Source: Lachnospiraceae bacterium (lineage in GTDB: Bacteria > Bacillota > Clostridia > Lachnospirales > Lachnospiraceae). From it: 64,000 bases of DNA. Location of the stretch: positions 58,017 to 122,016 of the forward strand of contig CAAGDV010000038.1 in assembly GCA_900768755.1 (NCBI GenBank), written 5' to 3'. Each line of letters opens with the position of its first letter. Position 1 is the stretch's first letter. Made by a program: the position numbers and the translations under genes. Below the pieces are notes generated by a model, which searched no databases, had not been told where the DNA came from, and saw only the letters and a program-made list of their open reading frames with translations. Positions 16,838 through 25,445 of the stretch are shown one piece after another.

Positions 16838-17249
16838 GATTGCAATTCTTATGCTGATAGGGCTTTCGGCGGGAATTGTGACGGCAGCAGGGTATTTTGC
16901 CGTGATAACCTCGATAGGCGTGATTACCCGTTTTGCGGACAATACGCATACGGCAAAATATATCGGGCTGTATGAAATCGCTCTTATCGCGGGGGCGACT
17001 ATCGGAAATATTCTGATTGTGTTTATGCCGAGCCTGCCCATGTGGGGAGGATTTTCGACCGTATGGTTCTTTTTCGGAGGGATATTCATCGGATGTTTTC
17101 TGGTATCTTTGGCGGAGGCTGTTAAGGGAATCCCGGTGTTTTTGCGGCGGACCAAACTCACAAAAGGGCTCGGGCTTATAATCATCGCGCTGGCCTTGGG
17201 AAAGGGAATCGGAAGTCTGATTTATTTTATGTTATATATTGGCAGATAG
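16827..17249 (+). CDS. spoVAB: Stage V sporulation protein AB
   Basis: 140 residues, integral membrane protein with four helices, which is the size and layout of SpoVAB. Motifs include AGYFAVITSIGVITRFADNT and a polar loop KGIPVFLRRTKLTKG. It forms part of the dipicolinate-handling SpoVA membrane complex of spores. It overlaps spoVAA by 11 bases and ends 111 bases before spoVAC, within which a promoter-like sequence is found. Confidence 0.88.
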   Translation: MWIRIAILMLIGLSAGIVTAAGYFAVITSIGVITRFADNTHTAKYIGLYEIALIAGATIGNILIVFMPSLPMWGGFSTVWFFFGGIFIGCFLVSLAEAVKGIPVFLRRTKLTKGLGLIIIALALGKGIGSLIYFMLYIGR

Positions 17250-17267
17250 CCCCAAAAAGTATATAAT
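17239..17267 (+). promoter_or_regulatory. Sigma-A-like promoter before spoVAC
   Basis: TTGGCA (17239-17244), 17-base spacer, TATAAT (17262-17267), overlapping the spoVAB stop. In known spore-formers spoVA is forespore (sigma G) driven, so this housekeeping-like element is unexpected and could be chance. Confidence 0.35.
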
Positions 17268-17360
17268 AATTTTGCGATTTGTGGGAATAAAAAGACGCCC
17301 GCCGAATAGAATACGCATTTTCTCCACAGAATAATTCTATCTGCATGAAAGGAGGAGAGA

Positions 17361-17819
17361 ATGTGTATGAACGAGAAGAACAAAGAGGCGTACAACCGTT
17401 ATGTTGAGAGCGTAACACCCACCCACAATCTGTGGCTTCAGATGCTCAAGGCGTTTTTGGTGGGCGGAATAATATGTGCTATCGGGCAGCTCATCAACGA
17501 TGTTGTTTTAAGATTCATTTCGGTGGACAAGACGGTTGCGGCTTCATTTACATCCATGTTTCTTATTTTGATTTCGGTTATTCTCACTTCAGTAGGAGTG
17601 TATCCCATCATTGCCAAATTCGGTGGGGCGGGAACCTTGGTACCGATAACCGGATTTGCCAACTCAATGGTTGCAACCGCAATTGAGTTCAAAAAAGAGG
17701 GACAGGTATTCGGAATAGGATGTAAGATTTTTAACATCGCCGGACCTGTTATTTTGTACGGAATTGTATCAAGTTGGCTTTTGGGGCTTATTTACTGGGT
17801 GATAAAAATGTTTATGTAA
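17361..17819 (+). CDS. spoVAC: Stage V sporulation protein AC
   Basis: 152 residues with four membrane helices. KAFLVGGIICAIGQ and GGAGTLVPITGFANSMVATA are highly conserved in SpoVAC, the mechanosensitive channel component that lets dipicolinate pass. GGAGGAG at 17351-17357 supports ATG 17361 or ATG 17367. In Bacillus spoVAD follows directly; here about 1.8 kb with two lipid genes intervene. Confidence 0.92.
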   Translation: MCMNEKNKEAYNRYVESVTPTHNLWLQMLKAFLVGGIICAIGQLINDVVLRFISVDKTVAASFTSMFLILISVILTSVGVYPIIAKFGGAGTLVPITGFANSMVATAIEFKKEGQVFGIGCKIFNIAGPVILYGIVSSWLLGLIYWVIKMFM

Positions 17820-17824
17820 AGAAG

Positions 17825-17883
17825 CCGGCAGGCGGGATGCCATTGCTGCACATCGGGTAGGTGTCTGCCTGCCCGACTGCCGG
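17825..17883. repeat. Long imperfect hairpin between spoVAC and the acyltransferase gene
   Basis: CCGGCAG-G-CGGG (17825-17836) pairs with CCCG-A-CTGCCGG (17872-17883). No T-run follows, so it may be an RNA-processing or stability element rather than a terminator. Confidence 0.5.
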
Positions 17884-17954
17884 AATCTTGTGTGGCATGC
17901 GGGTAATTATTTTATGTGCAGCGAATATATTTATGTACAGAAGAGGATATTGTG

Positions 17955-18698
17955 ATGGAATGGTTGGTTTGGATAATCAGGGTCTTGGCCGGGGTTGTGG
18001 CCCTGTATGCATTGTTCTGGTTGGTCTGCGGAATTATCGGATTGTTTGTCAATATGGAAAAAGACTATCCGGTGTACAGCCGTTTTTACGGCGTGATGTT
18101 TGCAATCGTGATGCGGGTTGCGTGTTTTTCATGCGGCGCAAGAGTCAGGGTAATAGGAAAAGAGAAGCTTCCGAAAGGGACGCGCTATCTTCTGGTGCAG
18201 AATCACCGGTCCAATTTTGACCCGATGATTACGGCGGGAGCGCTTATGCATGAGCGGCTGACTTTTGTCACGAAGGAGGGCAATTACAAAATACCTCTGG
18301 GGCGCAGATACATGAAGCGCAACGGATATCTTGTGCTTGACCGTGGGGACGTAAAAAAGGGCGCAATTACAATCAATAAGGCTTCAGAGTACATAAAAAA
18401 CGGAGAATACAGTGTCGGTATATATCCTGAGGGCACCCGCAACAAAACAGGCGAAGGACTGTTGGAGTTTAAGCCGGGCTGTTTTAAAATCGCATTATGG
18501 GCAAAATGCCCCATCGTGGTGACTGCAATACAGAATACCGAGAAAATTCATTCAAATTTTCCGTTCGTTCCCACAAAGGTTGTGCTTGAAATTATTGAAG
18601 TTATTGGTTATGATGAGATAAAAGATAAAAAGACCGCGGAGATTTCGGAGCGTGTGCGCGTCGCGATGGATACGGTTTTGAAGGGGAAATGTGTATGA
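17955..18698 (+). CDS. 1-acyl-sn-glycerol-3-phosphate acyltransferase (PlsC-like)
   Basis: 247 residues. An N-terminal membrane segment (about 3-35) precedes the acyltransferase domain. The catalytic NHRSNFDP (HxxxxD) and substrate-binding PEGTRNKTG motifs are intact. PlsC enzymes acylate lysophosphatidic acid to phosphatidic acid at the membrane. ATG 17955 is chosen over an upstream in-frame ATG because the shorter form starts with the membrane segment. The stop overlaps the next gene's ATG (ATGA), so acyltransferase and lipid kinase are coupled. Its place between spoVAC and spoVAD is unusual. Confidence 0.88.
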   Translation: MEWLVWIIRVLAGVVALYALFWLVCGIIGLFVNMEKDYPVYSRFYGVMFAIVMRVACFSCGARVRVIGKEKLPKGTRYLLVQNHRSNFDPMITAGALMHERLTFVTKEGNYKIPLGRRYMKRNGYLVLDRGDVKKGAITINKASEYIKNGEYSVGIYPEGTRNKTGEGLLEFKPGCFKIALWAKCPIVVTAIQNTEKIHSNFPFVPTKVVLEIIEVIGYDEIKDKKTAEISERVRVAMDTVLKGKCV

Positions 18699-19543
18699 AT
18701 TATTTATTTTGCAATCCGAGTGCCCAAAATTTCAGGGCAGACGACAGAATTGCTGAGATCCGTGCACAGCTTAACGGGCAGATTAAGGAATACAATATAC
18801 TTGATTTCTCGGGGTTTGCGGACTTTTTTGCGATGACCAAGTCTACGGATGTGATTTATCTTGTTGGAGGAGACGGAACTCTCAATCATTTTATCAATGA
18901 CATCCCGCAGAAGGATGATATTCCTGAGATATTCTATTATCCGGCGGGAACCGGCAATGATTTTTCCAGAGACATTCACGAAGGGGAGTCGTCAGAAAGA
19001 ATAAGACTTAACCCGTACATAAAGAATCTTCCCACGGTCACGGTCAATGGCGTCACACGAAAATTCATCAACGGCGTAGGATTTGGAATTGACGGATACT
19101 GCTGTGAGGAAGGCGACCGCCAGCGAGAGCTCAAACAGGGCGGGAAGATAAATTACACAAGCATAGCGATTAAGGGGCTTTTGTTCAAATTCAAACCCAA
19201 AAACGCCGAGGTTACCGTTGACGGGGTGTCAAAGCGCTACAAAAAAGTGTGGCTTGCGCCTGTTATGATAGGCAAATATTACGGCGGAGGCATGAAGATA
19301 AGCCCGAATCAGGACAGATTGAGTGCGGAGCCGGTACTCACATCGGTCGTTCTTCACTCGACGGGCAAGCTCAAGACGCTTATGCGCTTCAGCAGCATTT
19401 TCTCAGGCACTCATGTACAGTACAAGGATATGCTCGATTTTCGAAAAGGCAGGGAGATTAAGGTTGTCTTTGACTCACCGTGCGCTTTGCAGATTGATGG
19501 AGAGACGGTGCGCAACGTGACGGAGTTTTCTGCCAGAATTTGA
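18695..19543 (+). CDS. Diacylglycerol-kinase-like lipid kinase (YegS/DgkB family)
   Basis: 282 residues from ATG 18695, which overlaps the plsC stop; ATG 18689 is also in frame. The DAGK catalytic signature VGGDGTLNHFIND and the YPAGTGNDFSRD loop are intact, and the C-terminal beta domain ends with LQIDGETV. It phosphorylates diacylglycerol or a related lipid. With the acyltransferase it forms a two-gene module in which both enzymes can yield phosphatidic acid. It is followed by a strong hairpin that overlaps the spoVAD start region. Confidence 0.85.
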   Translation: MNYLFCNPSAQNFRADDRIAEIRAQLNGQIKEYNILDFSGFADFFAMTKSTDVIYLVGGDGTLNHFINDIPQKDDIPEIFYYPAGTGNDFSRDIHEGESSERIRLNPYIKNLPTVTVNGVTRKFINGVGFGIDGYCCEEGDRQRELKQGGKINYTSIAIKGLLFKFKPKNAEVTVDGVSKRYKKVWLAPVMIGKYYGGGMKISPNQDRLSAEPVLTSVVLHSTGKLKTLMRFSSIFSGTHVQYKDMLDFRKGREIKVVFDSPCALQIDGETVRNVTEFSARI

Positions 19544-19565
19544 CATATTACACAGAATAAAATCT

Positions 19566-19617
19566 ATCATTCTTTACATACTAACATTAATCACAGTATG
19601 TAAAGGATGATTTTTTT
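19566..19617 (+). terminator. Terminator-like hairpin abutting the spoVAD start codon
   Basis: Arms 19566-19582 and 19595-19611 give a 17-bp stem with one G-U pair and a 12-base loop. A run of seven T (19611-19617) ends exactly at ATG 19618. The 3' arm contains AAAGGA (19602-19607), the only ribosome binding site for spoVAD. If formed, the hairpin would both end transcription and hide the binding site. Confidence 0.75.
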
Positions 19618-20628
19618 ATGGGAAAAATAGGAAACAGCAGTATTATTTTTGATAATCCGGTATATATAAGGGAAAGGGCGTCGGTGGTAGGACAAAAGGA
19701 AGGCGAGGGCCCGTTGGGCACGCTTTTTGACGAGGTAGTCGAAGACCCGATGGCGGGAAAAAACAACTGGGAGGATGCAGAGAGTGAGCTCCAGAGGCGG
19801 GTTGTGATGCACCTTCTTGCCAAATCAGGACTCACACAGAACCGCATAAGATATCTGTTCTGCGGGGATTTGTTAGGGCAGCTTATTGCAACCTGCTTTG
19901 GAATATCGGAGTTTCAGATTCCGTTTTTTGGCCTGTACGGGGCATGCTCGACCATGGGTGAGGCAATGTCCCTCGGTGCAATGTGCGTGTCAGCGGGATA
20001 TGCGGACAATGTGATTGCCATGACCTCAAGCCATTTTGCCAGTGCGGAGAAGCAGTTCAGATTTCCGCTTGATTACGGAAACCAGCGGCCTTTGTCAGCC
20101 ACCTGGACAGTGACCGGCTCTGGCGGCGTGATTTTATGCAGCGAAAAAAGCGGCATTCAGGTGGAGGGAATAACAACCGGCAAAATAACCGATTACGGAA
20201 TATCCGATTCGTTCAACATGGGCGCTGCGATGGCACCGGCTGCGGCGGAGGTGCTTTACAGCAATTTTATGGACAATGAGATAGGACCCGATTACTACGA
20301 TGCGATATACACGGGCGATTTGGGTTATGTCGGGCAGAGAATTCTTATTGATTTGATGACGGAAAAAGGTTTTGACATCTCGCAGGTTCATCACGACTGC
20401 GGAATAGAGATTTACGACAAGGACAAGCAGGATACCCACGCGGGCGGCAGCGGCTGCGGATGCAGCGCCACAACGCTATGCGCGCACATTCTTAAGAAAT
20501 TTGATGACGGGGAATACAAAAAAGTCCTGTTCGTCCCCACGGGAGCATTGCTGTCCCCGATAAGCTTTAATGAGGGCAAAACGGTTCCCGGAATTGCCCA
20601 CGGAATTATGATTAAAAGCAGTAAGTAG
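19618..20628 (+). CDS. spoVAD: Stage V sporulation protein AD
   Basis: 336 residues, thiolase-like fold, the normal length of SpoVAD. FGLYGACSTMGEAMSLGAM, SSHFASAEKQFRFPLDYGNQ and GGSGCGCSATTLCAHI are conserved in the family. SpoVAD is the soluble dipicolinate-binding component of the SpoVA complex. ATG 19618 directly follows the T-run of a hairpin, and its binding site lies within that hairpin, so translation is probably controlled by RNA structure. spoVAE follows 8 bases later. Confidence 0.93.
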   Translation: MGKIGNSSIIFDNPVYIRERASVVGQKEGEGPLGTLFDEVVEDPMAGKNNWEDAESELQRRVVMHLLAKSGLTQNRIRYLFCGDLLGQLIATCFGISEFQIPFFGLYGACSTMGEAMSLGAMCVSAGYADNVIAMTSSHFASAEKQFRFPLDYGNQRPLSATWTVTGSGGVILCSEKSGIQVEGITTGKITDYGISDSFNMGAAMAPAAAEVLYSNFMDNEIGPDYYDAIYTGDLGYVGQRILIDLMTEKGFDISQVHHDCGIEIYDKDKQDTHAGGSGCGCSATTLCAHILKKFDDGEYKKVLFVPTGALLSPISFNEGKTVPGIAHGIMIKSSK

Positions 20629-20636
20629 GTGATTGT

Positions 20637-20993
20637 ATGGATTATGTTTTATCTTTTGTGATAGGCGGGGCAATATGTGCCGTCGTGCAAGTTCTGATGG
20701 AGAAAACAAAGCTTCTTCCGGGCAGAATCATGGTTATTTTGGTGTGTACAGGAGCACTTTTAAGTGCGCTCGGAATATACGGACCTTTTCTTAACTGGGC
20801 CAAAGCGGGGGCAAGCGTTCCGCTTCTCGGATTCGGACATGTGCTGTATCAGGGCGTCAAGGAGAGTGTTGATTCCAACGGATTCATCGGAATATTCATG
20901 GGCGGCTTTAAGGCAGGAGCCGTGGGAATAAGCGCGGCGCTTGTTTTCGGATATATTGCTTCACTTATTTTTAATCCGAAAATGAAGAAGTAA
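20637..20993 (+). CDS. spoVAE: Stage V sporulation protein AE (AEb-type)
   Basis: 118 residues with three to four membrane helices. FVIGGAICAVVQVLMEKTK and GASVPLLGFGHVLYQG are typical of SpoVAE(B), a paralogue of SpoVAC in the spore dipicolinate channel. No SpoVAEa or SpoVAF follows, so the operon ends here as in a minimal clostridial spoVA set. Confidence 0.92.
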   Translation: MDYVLSFVIGGAICAVVQVLMEKTKLLPGRIMVILVCTGALLSALGIYGPFLNWAKAGASVPLLGFGHVLYQGVKESVDSNGFIGIFMGGFKAGAVGISAALVFGYIASLIFNPKMKK

Positions 20994-21091
20994 AAAATTA
21001 AAAAAATACTGGAAATACGGCAGGTTTTGTAGTACCATATATTTTAAAATAAATGCACTGCAATGGTACATACGGAAAGGACGTATTTCAA

Positions 21092-22117
21092 ATGGAGAAG
21101 AAGAACATCGACTGGGCTAATCTTGGCTTCGGATATATGAAGACCGATAAGAGATATGTGTCCAATTACACGAATGGCGCATGGGATGAAGGTACACTTA
21201 CTGAAGATGATACAATTACCATGAGTGAGTGCGCCGGAGTATTACAGTATGCGCAGACAGTTTTTGAGGGACTCAAAGCATATACAACTGAGCAGGGCAG
21301 AATTGTTGTGTTCAGACCTGACCTTAATGCTGAGAGAATGGAGCAGTCGGCAAAGAGACTCGAGATGCCGGTATTTCCACAGGAGAGATTTCTCACAGCA
21401 GTGGAGGAGACGGTAAGAGCCAATGCAGCATATGTTCCGCCTTACGGAACGGGGGCAACTCTGTATATCAGACCCTATATGTTCGGAATCAGCCCCGTTA
21501 TAGGTGTAAAGCCGGCGACAGATTATCAGTTCAGGACTTTCTGCACACCCGTCGGACCGTATTTTAAAGGCGGAGCCAAGCCTATTACCATAAAAGTTTC
21601 TGATTTTGACCGTGCGGCACCACACGGAACAGGTCATATCAAAGCCGGACTCAACTATGCCATGAGTCTTCATGCAATCGTTACCGCCCATGAAGAGGGA
21701 TATGACGAGAACATGTATCTTGACCCGGGAACAAGAACCAAGGTTGAGGAGACAGGCGGTGCCAACTTTATTTTCGTAAGCAAGGACAAGACCATAGTTG
21801 TTCCGAAATCATTAAGTATTCTTCCGTCAATCACAAGACGCTCACTTGTACATGTTGCATCTGAGTATCTGGGACTCAAGGTTGAGGAGAGAGAAGTATA
21901 TCTTTCGGAGGTTAAGGATTTTGCCGAGGCAGGACTTTGCGGCACGGCTGCCGTAATCTCACCTGTCGGTAAGATTGTTGACCACGGAACAGAGATCTGC
22001 ATGCCGAGCGGAATGCAGGAGATGGGTCCTGTCACAAAGCAGTTGTATGATACACTTACCGGAATTCAGATGGGAAGAATTGAAGCTCCGAAGGGTTGGA
22101 TAAGGGTGATTGAATGA
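21092..22117 (+). CDS. ilvE: Branched-chain amino acid aminotransferase
   Basis: 341 residues, fold-type IV PLP enzyme. YAQTVFEGLKAY and TGHIKAGLNYA mark the family, and K184 in the latter is the Schiff-base lysine. It interconverts valine, leucine and isoleucine with their 2-oxo acids using glutamate. ATG 21092 is preferred, with GGAAAGGA upstream; the in-frame ATG 21053 has no binding site. The last codon overlaps the start of a 72-residue gene. Confidence 0.92.
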   Translation: MEKKNIDWANLGFGYMKTDKRYVSNYTNGAWDEGTLTEDDTITMSECAGVLQYAQTVFEGLKAYTTEQGRIVVFRPDLNAERMEQSAKRLEMPVFPQERFLTAVEETVRANAAYVPPYGTGATLYIRPYMFGISPVIGVKPATDYQFRTFCTPVGPYFKGGAKPITIKVSDFDRAAPHGTGHIKAGLNYAMSLHAIVTAHEEGYDENMYLDPGTRTKVEETGGANFIFVSKDKTIVVPKSLSILPSITRRSLVHVASEYLGLKVEEREVYLSEVKDFAEAGLCGTAAVISPVGKIVDHGTEICMPSGMQEMGPVTKQLYDTLTGIQMGRIEAPKGWIRVIE

Positions 22118-22332
22118 TGAATCCTGCGGCACTGTTTAAGATAAAAGGAGCCTGGGAGAAGTTCTGCGCGGCACACCCGAAATTCCCCGCATTTATGCAG
22201 GCGGCATCCCAAGGGATGATGCAGGCAGGCTCAATTGTGGATATAACAGTAACGGCTCCCGACGGACGCAAGATCAGTACCAATGTCAGGCTGTCCGAAG
22301 AAGATATGGAACTGTTCAAAAGTTTGAAATAG
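22114..22332 (+). CDS. Small hypothetical protein, 72 residues
   Basis: Starts on the ilvE stop (ATGATG), so it is translationally coupled. The product MMNPAALFKIKGAWEKFCAA continues with an amphipathic helix and a short beta segment (VDITVTAPDGRKI). It has no signal peptide or membrane segment. I recall similar short proteins in related clostridia, but no function. A hairpin terminator follows. Confidence 0.7.
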   Translation: MMNPAALFKIKGAWEKFCAAHPKFPAFMQAASQGMMQAGSIVDITVTAPDGRKISTNVRLSEEDMELFKSLK

Positions 22333-22346
22333 CATAAGATGTATAT

Positions 22347-22380
22347 TGCCCCACGTCATCGATGTGACCTGGGGCATTTT
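22347..22380 (+). terminator. Rho-independent terminator
   Basis: TGCCCCA (22347-22353) plus GTCA pair with TGAC plus TGGGGCA (22370-22376), followed by TTTT. Ends the ilvE unit. Confidence 0.7.
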
Positions 22381-22497
22381 GTCATGGCGACGAGGAGAAT
22401 GTCCGTAGCCGGAACGGCTTCAATACAATACGAACATACATGACTGCTTGCAGTCTAACGTATGTTCGTGTTGTATTGAATATGCTGAGTAGCGGAC
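22377..22497. repeat. Hairpin element, copy 1 (conserved 25-base head plus long stem)
   Basis: A head at 22377-22401 matches a second copy at 28049-28073 in 22 of 25 positions, all differences being transitions. A 21-bp stem follows (22419-22439/22460-22480, one wobble) with an apical GACTGC-TT-GCAGTC, and an outer GTCCG/CGGAC (22401-22405/22493-22497) closes it. It lies between the ilvE terminator and the ABC transporter genes. Confidence 0.65.
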
Positions 22498-22547
22498 CGG
22501 CAGGCGAGATATGCAATAAGAACGAATAAATAAAGAGGATAAAGCGA

Positions 22548-23645
22548 ATGAAGGTTGTTTTACAGAATTTAACAAAGAGATTCCCGAACAGAGTCAAGGG
22601 AAAAGAAGATGTTATCGCAGTCAATGATTTTTCCTTTGAAATACCGGACGGAAAGCTAATTGCGCTTTTGGGACCGTCAGGATGTGGCAAAAGTACCACA
22701 TTAAATCTTATAAGCGGGCTTGAGAAGCCGACGGGCGGCCGGATTTTTTTTGGTGAGGATGACGTGACGGGACTGCCGCCGGAGAACAGGGGCGTCGGTC
22801 TGGTGTTTCAGAATTACGCCCTGTATCCGCACCTTACCGTAAGGCAGAACATTATGTTCCCTCTGCAGAATTACAAAGGAAAACAAAAGCTTTCAAAGGA
22901 GCAGATGAACGAGAAGGTCCTTAAGGCTGCGTCGTTAGTTCAGATAGAGGAACTGATGGACCGTAAGCCCAATGAACTTTCAGGCGGACAGCAGCAGCGC
23001 GTCGCAATAGCAAGAGCCCTTGTAAAGATGCCGAAGGTTCTGCTTCTTGACGAGCCGCTCTCCAATCTCGACGCCAGATTAAGGCTTAAGACAAGAGAGG
23101 AGATACGGCGCATTCAGAAGGAGACGGGAATTACCACGATTTTTGTCACTCACGATCAGGAAGAGGCGATGAGCATATCGGATATGATTGTGGTTATGAA
23201 GGAAGGAGTCCTTCAGCAGATGGGACTTCCGCAGGATGTGTACGACGATCCGGTTAACCTGTTTGTTGCCAAATTTCTCGGAACTCCGCCCATCAATATT
23301 TTTGATGCGAGAGTGGAGAAAGAGCGTCTGTTTATCGGCGATGAGTGCGTAATGGATGTAAAAAATGTGCCGGACGGCAATGTGGTTGCCGGCATCCGTC
23401 CGGAGGGCTTTGTGCTTTCCGATGACGGTCCGTTTACCTGTGCACTCAAGGCTGTTGAGGTGACGGGAAGGGATACGAGTATTGTTTCGCATCATACGGC
23501 GTGCCAGAATGAGGAAATCCGCTCCATTATTGTTTCTGACGGCAGGCTTTCGCTTGACGCCAGTTCGGTGAGGTTTCGGCTTAAGCCGAACAAGGTTGTG
23601 CTCTTTAATCCTGACACCGAAGAGCGTATATATTTTCAGTATTGA
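22548..23645 (+). CDS. Sugar ABC transporter ATP-binding protein (MsmK/UgpC type)
   Basis: 365 residues. Walker A is LLGPSGCGKSTT, the ABC signature is LSGGQQQRVAIARAL and Walker B is VLLLDEPLSNLDA. The C-terminal 120 residues form the OB-fold regulatory domain of the MalK group. It energises import of a carbohydrate by the permeases encoded downstream, at the inner face of the membrane. The gene starts 26 bases before the first permease gene. A hairpin repeat, not a classic operator, lies upstream. Confidence 0.9.
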   Translation: MKVVLQNLTKRFPNRVKGKEDVIAVNDFSFEIPDGKLIALLGPSGCGKSTTLNLISGLEKPTGGRIFFGEDDVTGLPPENRGVGLVFQNYALYPHLTVRQNIMFPLQNYKGKQKLSKEQMNEKVLKAASLVQIEELMDRKPNELSGGQQQRVAIARALVKMPKVLLLDEPLSNLDARLRLKTREEIRRIQKETGITTIFVTHDQEEAMSISDMIVVMKEGVLQQMGLPQDVYDDPVNLFVAKFLGTPPINIFDARVEKERLFIGDECVMDVKNVPDGNVVAGIRPEGFVLSDDGPFTCALKAVEVTGRDTSIVSHHTACQNEEIRSIIVSDGRLSLDASSVRFRLKPNKVVLFNPDTEERIYFQY

Positions 23646-23670
23646 CAGATGATGCAAAAAGGAGATTCAA

Positions 23671-24561
23671 ATGGATAAAAATAACCTGAAAGGATGGCTA
23701 TATCTTTTGCCCGCCATTTTATTCCTCGGCATTTTTATGGTGTATCCTTTGTTTGATGTTCTGACATATTCCTTTGAGGAAAATTACAATTTTGCCTCCC
23801 AAAGCTACACGGGAATCGGCTGGTACAATTACTCCTATGTGCTGCACGACCCGTACTTTCTGCAGGCAGTAAAAAATACGTTTATTATCGTCATCATTAC
23901 CGTGCCGCTTTCGACCGGGCTTGCGCTTCTGATTTCAATGCTTTTAAGCAGCATTAAGTGGCTTCGTAATCTCTTTCAGACGATATATTTTCTCCCGTAT
24001 GTTACCAACACGCTTGCCGTTGGACTGGTGTTTATGATTCTGTTCAAAAAAACACCCTACACGGACGGAATGATTAATCTGTTGTTGTCTGTTTTTGGCG
24101 CGGGCCCCGTTGATTTCATCGAGGGACCGTACTGGGCAAAAATGTTTGTTATGTGTTTTTATACCATCTGGGTGGTTTTGCCGTTCAAAATTCTGATTCT
24201 CACAAGCGCGCTGGCGTCAGTAAAGGATGATTACTATAAGGCGGCGCGAGTTGACGGAACCTCACGGGCGCGCATATTCCGCAAGATAACGCTGCCGATG
24301 ATTTCGCCGATGATTTTTTATCTTGTGATTACCGGATTTATCGGCGCGTTCAAGGCGTACAGCGATGAAGTGGCAATTTTCGGAACGGACCTAAATGTTG
24401 CCGGAATGAATACGATAGTGGGATATGTGTACGACATGCTGTACGGAAACAGCGGCGGATACCCGTCCTATGCTTCGGCAGCGGCATTGATTCTTTTTAT
24501 GATAGTGTTCACCATTACGGTCATTAATCTTATGATAAGCCGGAAAAAAGTACATTATTAG
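23671..24561 (+). CDS. Sugar ABC transporter permease (MalF type)
   Basis: 296 residues with six membrane helices. The EAA loop that docks to the ATPase is AARVDGTSRARIFRKITLPM. With the next gene it forms the transmembrane heterodimer for carbohydrate uptake. GGAG lies before ATG 23671, and the second permease begins 8 bases after the stop. Substrate is not visible; oligosaccharide is likely given the fibre-degrading enzymes around. Confidence 0.9.
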   Translation: MDKNNLKGWLYLLPAILFLGIFMVYPLFDVLTYSFEENYNFASQSYTGIGWYNYSYVLHDPYFLQAVKNTFIIVIITVPLSTGLALLISMLLSSIKWLRNLFQTIYFLPYVTNTLAVGLVFMILFKKTPYTDGMINLLLSVFGAGPVDFIEGPYWAKMFVMCFYTIWVVLPFKILILTSALASVKDDYYKAARVDGTSRARIFRKITLPMISPMIFYLVITGFIGAFKAYSDEVAIFGTDLNVAGMNTIVGYVYDMLYGNSGGYPSYASAAALILFMIVFTITVINLMISRKKVHY

Positions 24562-24569
24562 GAGGCGTC

Positions 24570-25445
24570 ATGGATAATCAGAACGAGTTTGATTTAATTG
24601 AAAGAAAGCATTTAATTAAGAATCGTGTCAGAAGTGCGGTAACATACTTCTTCCTGACCGTCTGGGGAATTATTGTGCTGTTTCCGTTCTACTGGATGAT
24701 TCTGACATCCTTAAAAAGCTATGGCGCATATAATTCCGAGTATATACCGAAATTCTTCACTCTTTCGCCCACGCTTAAGAATTATGTGGATGCGTTTACG
24801 ATTGTTCCGTTAGGGCGATATTTTGCGAACACAATTATTTTTACAGTGATAACAACGGCTCTCATGCTCGTGATTATTATTCTTGCGGCATTTGCTTTTG
24901 CACGACTGAATTTTAAGGGCAAAAACATTGTGTTTGCGCTGTTTTTGTCGTTGATGATGATTCCCAACGAGCTCGTCATCATCACCAACTATGTGACTAT
25001 AACCGACTGGGAACTCAGGAATACCTTTGCGGGACTGATTCTTCCGTCAATAACCTCGGTGTTTTATATTTATCTTTTAAAAGAAAGTTTTGAGCAGATA
25101 CCGGAGGAACTCTATAAGGCGGCAAAGGTCGACGGAACCTCGGATTTTAAGTACCTTGTGAGGGTTATGATTCCGATAAGCAGGCCGACGATAATTACCG
25201 TGACAATCTTAAAGGTAATTGAGTGCTGGAATTCGTATGTATGGCCGAGACTCATAACCGATGATGAGAATTATTTTCTTGTATCCAACGGAATACAGGA
25301 GATAAGGGAGAACGGTTTCGGCCGGGAGAACATTCCTGCAATGATGGCGGCGGTTGTTCTTATTTCTGTGCCGCTCATCGTTCTGTTCCTTATTTTCCGC
25401 AAAAAAATTATGGCGGGAGTTGCCAGAGGAGGTACAAAGGGATGA
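24570..25445 (+). CDS. Sugar ABC transporter permease (MalG type)
   Basis: 291 residues with six membrane helices and the EAA loop AAKVDGTSDFKYLVRVMIPI. Conserved FPFYWMILTSLK in the first helix region fits the MalG group. The stop overlaps the start of the binding-protein gene (ATGA). It is the partner of the upstream permease. Confidence 0.9.
   Translation: MDNQNEFDLIERKHLIKNRVRSAVTYFFLTVWGIIVLFPFYWMILTSLKSYGAYNSEYIPKFFTLSPTLKNYVDAFTIVPLGRYFANTIIFTVITTALMLVIIILAAFAFARLNFKGKNIVFALFLSLMMIPNELVIITNYVTITDWELRNTFAGLILPSITSVFYIYLLKESFEQIPEELYKAAKVDGTSDFKYLVRVMIPISRPTIITVTILKVIECWNSYVWPRLITDDENYFLVSNGIQEIRENGFGRENIPAMMAAVVLISVPLIVLFLIFRKKIMAGVARGGTKG

Noticed and set aside
16253..17185. A 310-codon minus-strand frame opposite spoVAA and spoVAB
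   Set aside because: It is a shadow of two well-identified sporulation genes and has no family features.
17268..17360. A sigma G promoter before spoVAC
   Set aside because: GAATA-like and CANNNTA-like boxes occur but not at a convincing spacing; I could not support a call.
20994..21091. A T-box or other amino-acid riboswitch before ilvE
   Set aside because: The gap is only 98 bases and contains no T-box sequence or antiterminator pair.
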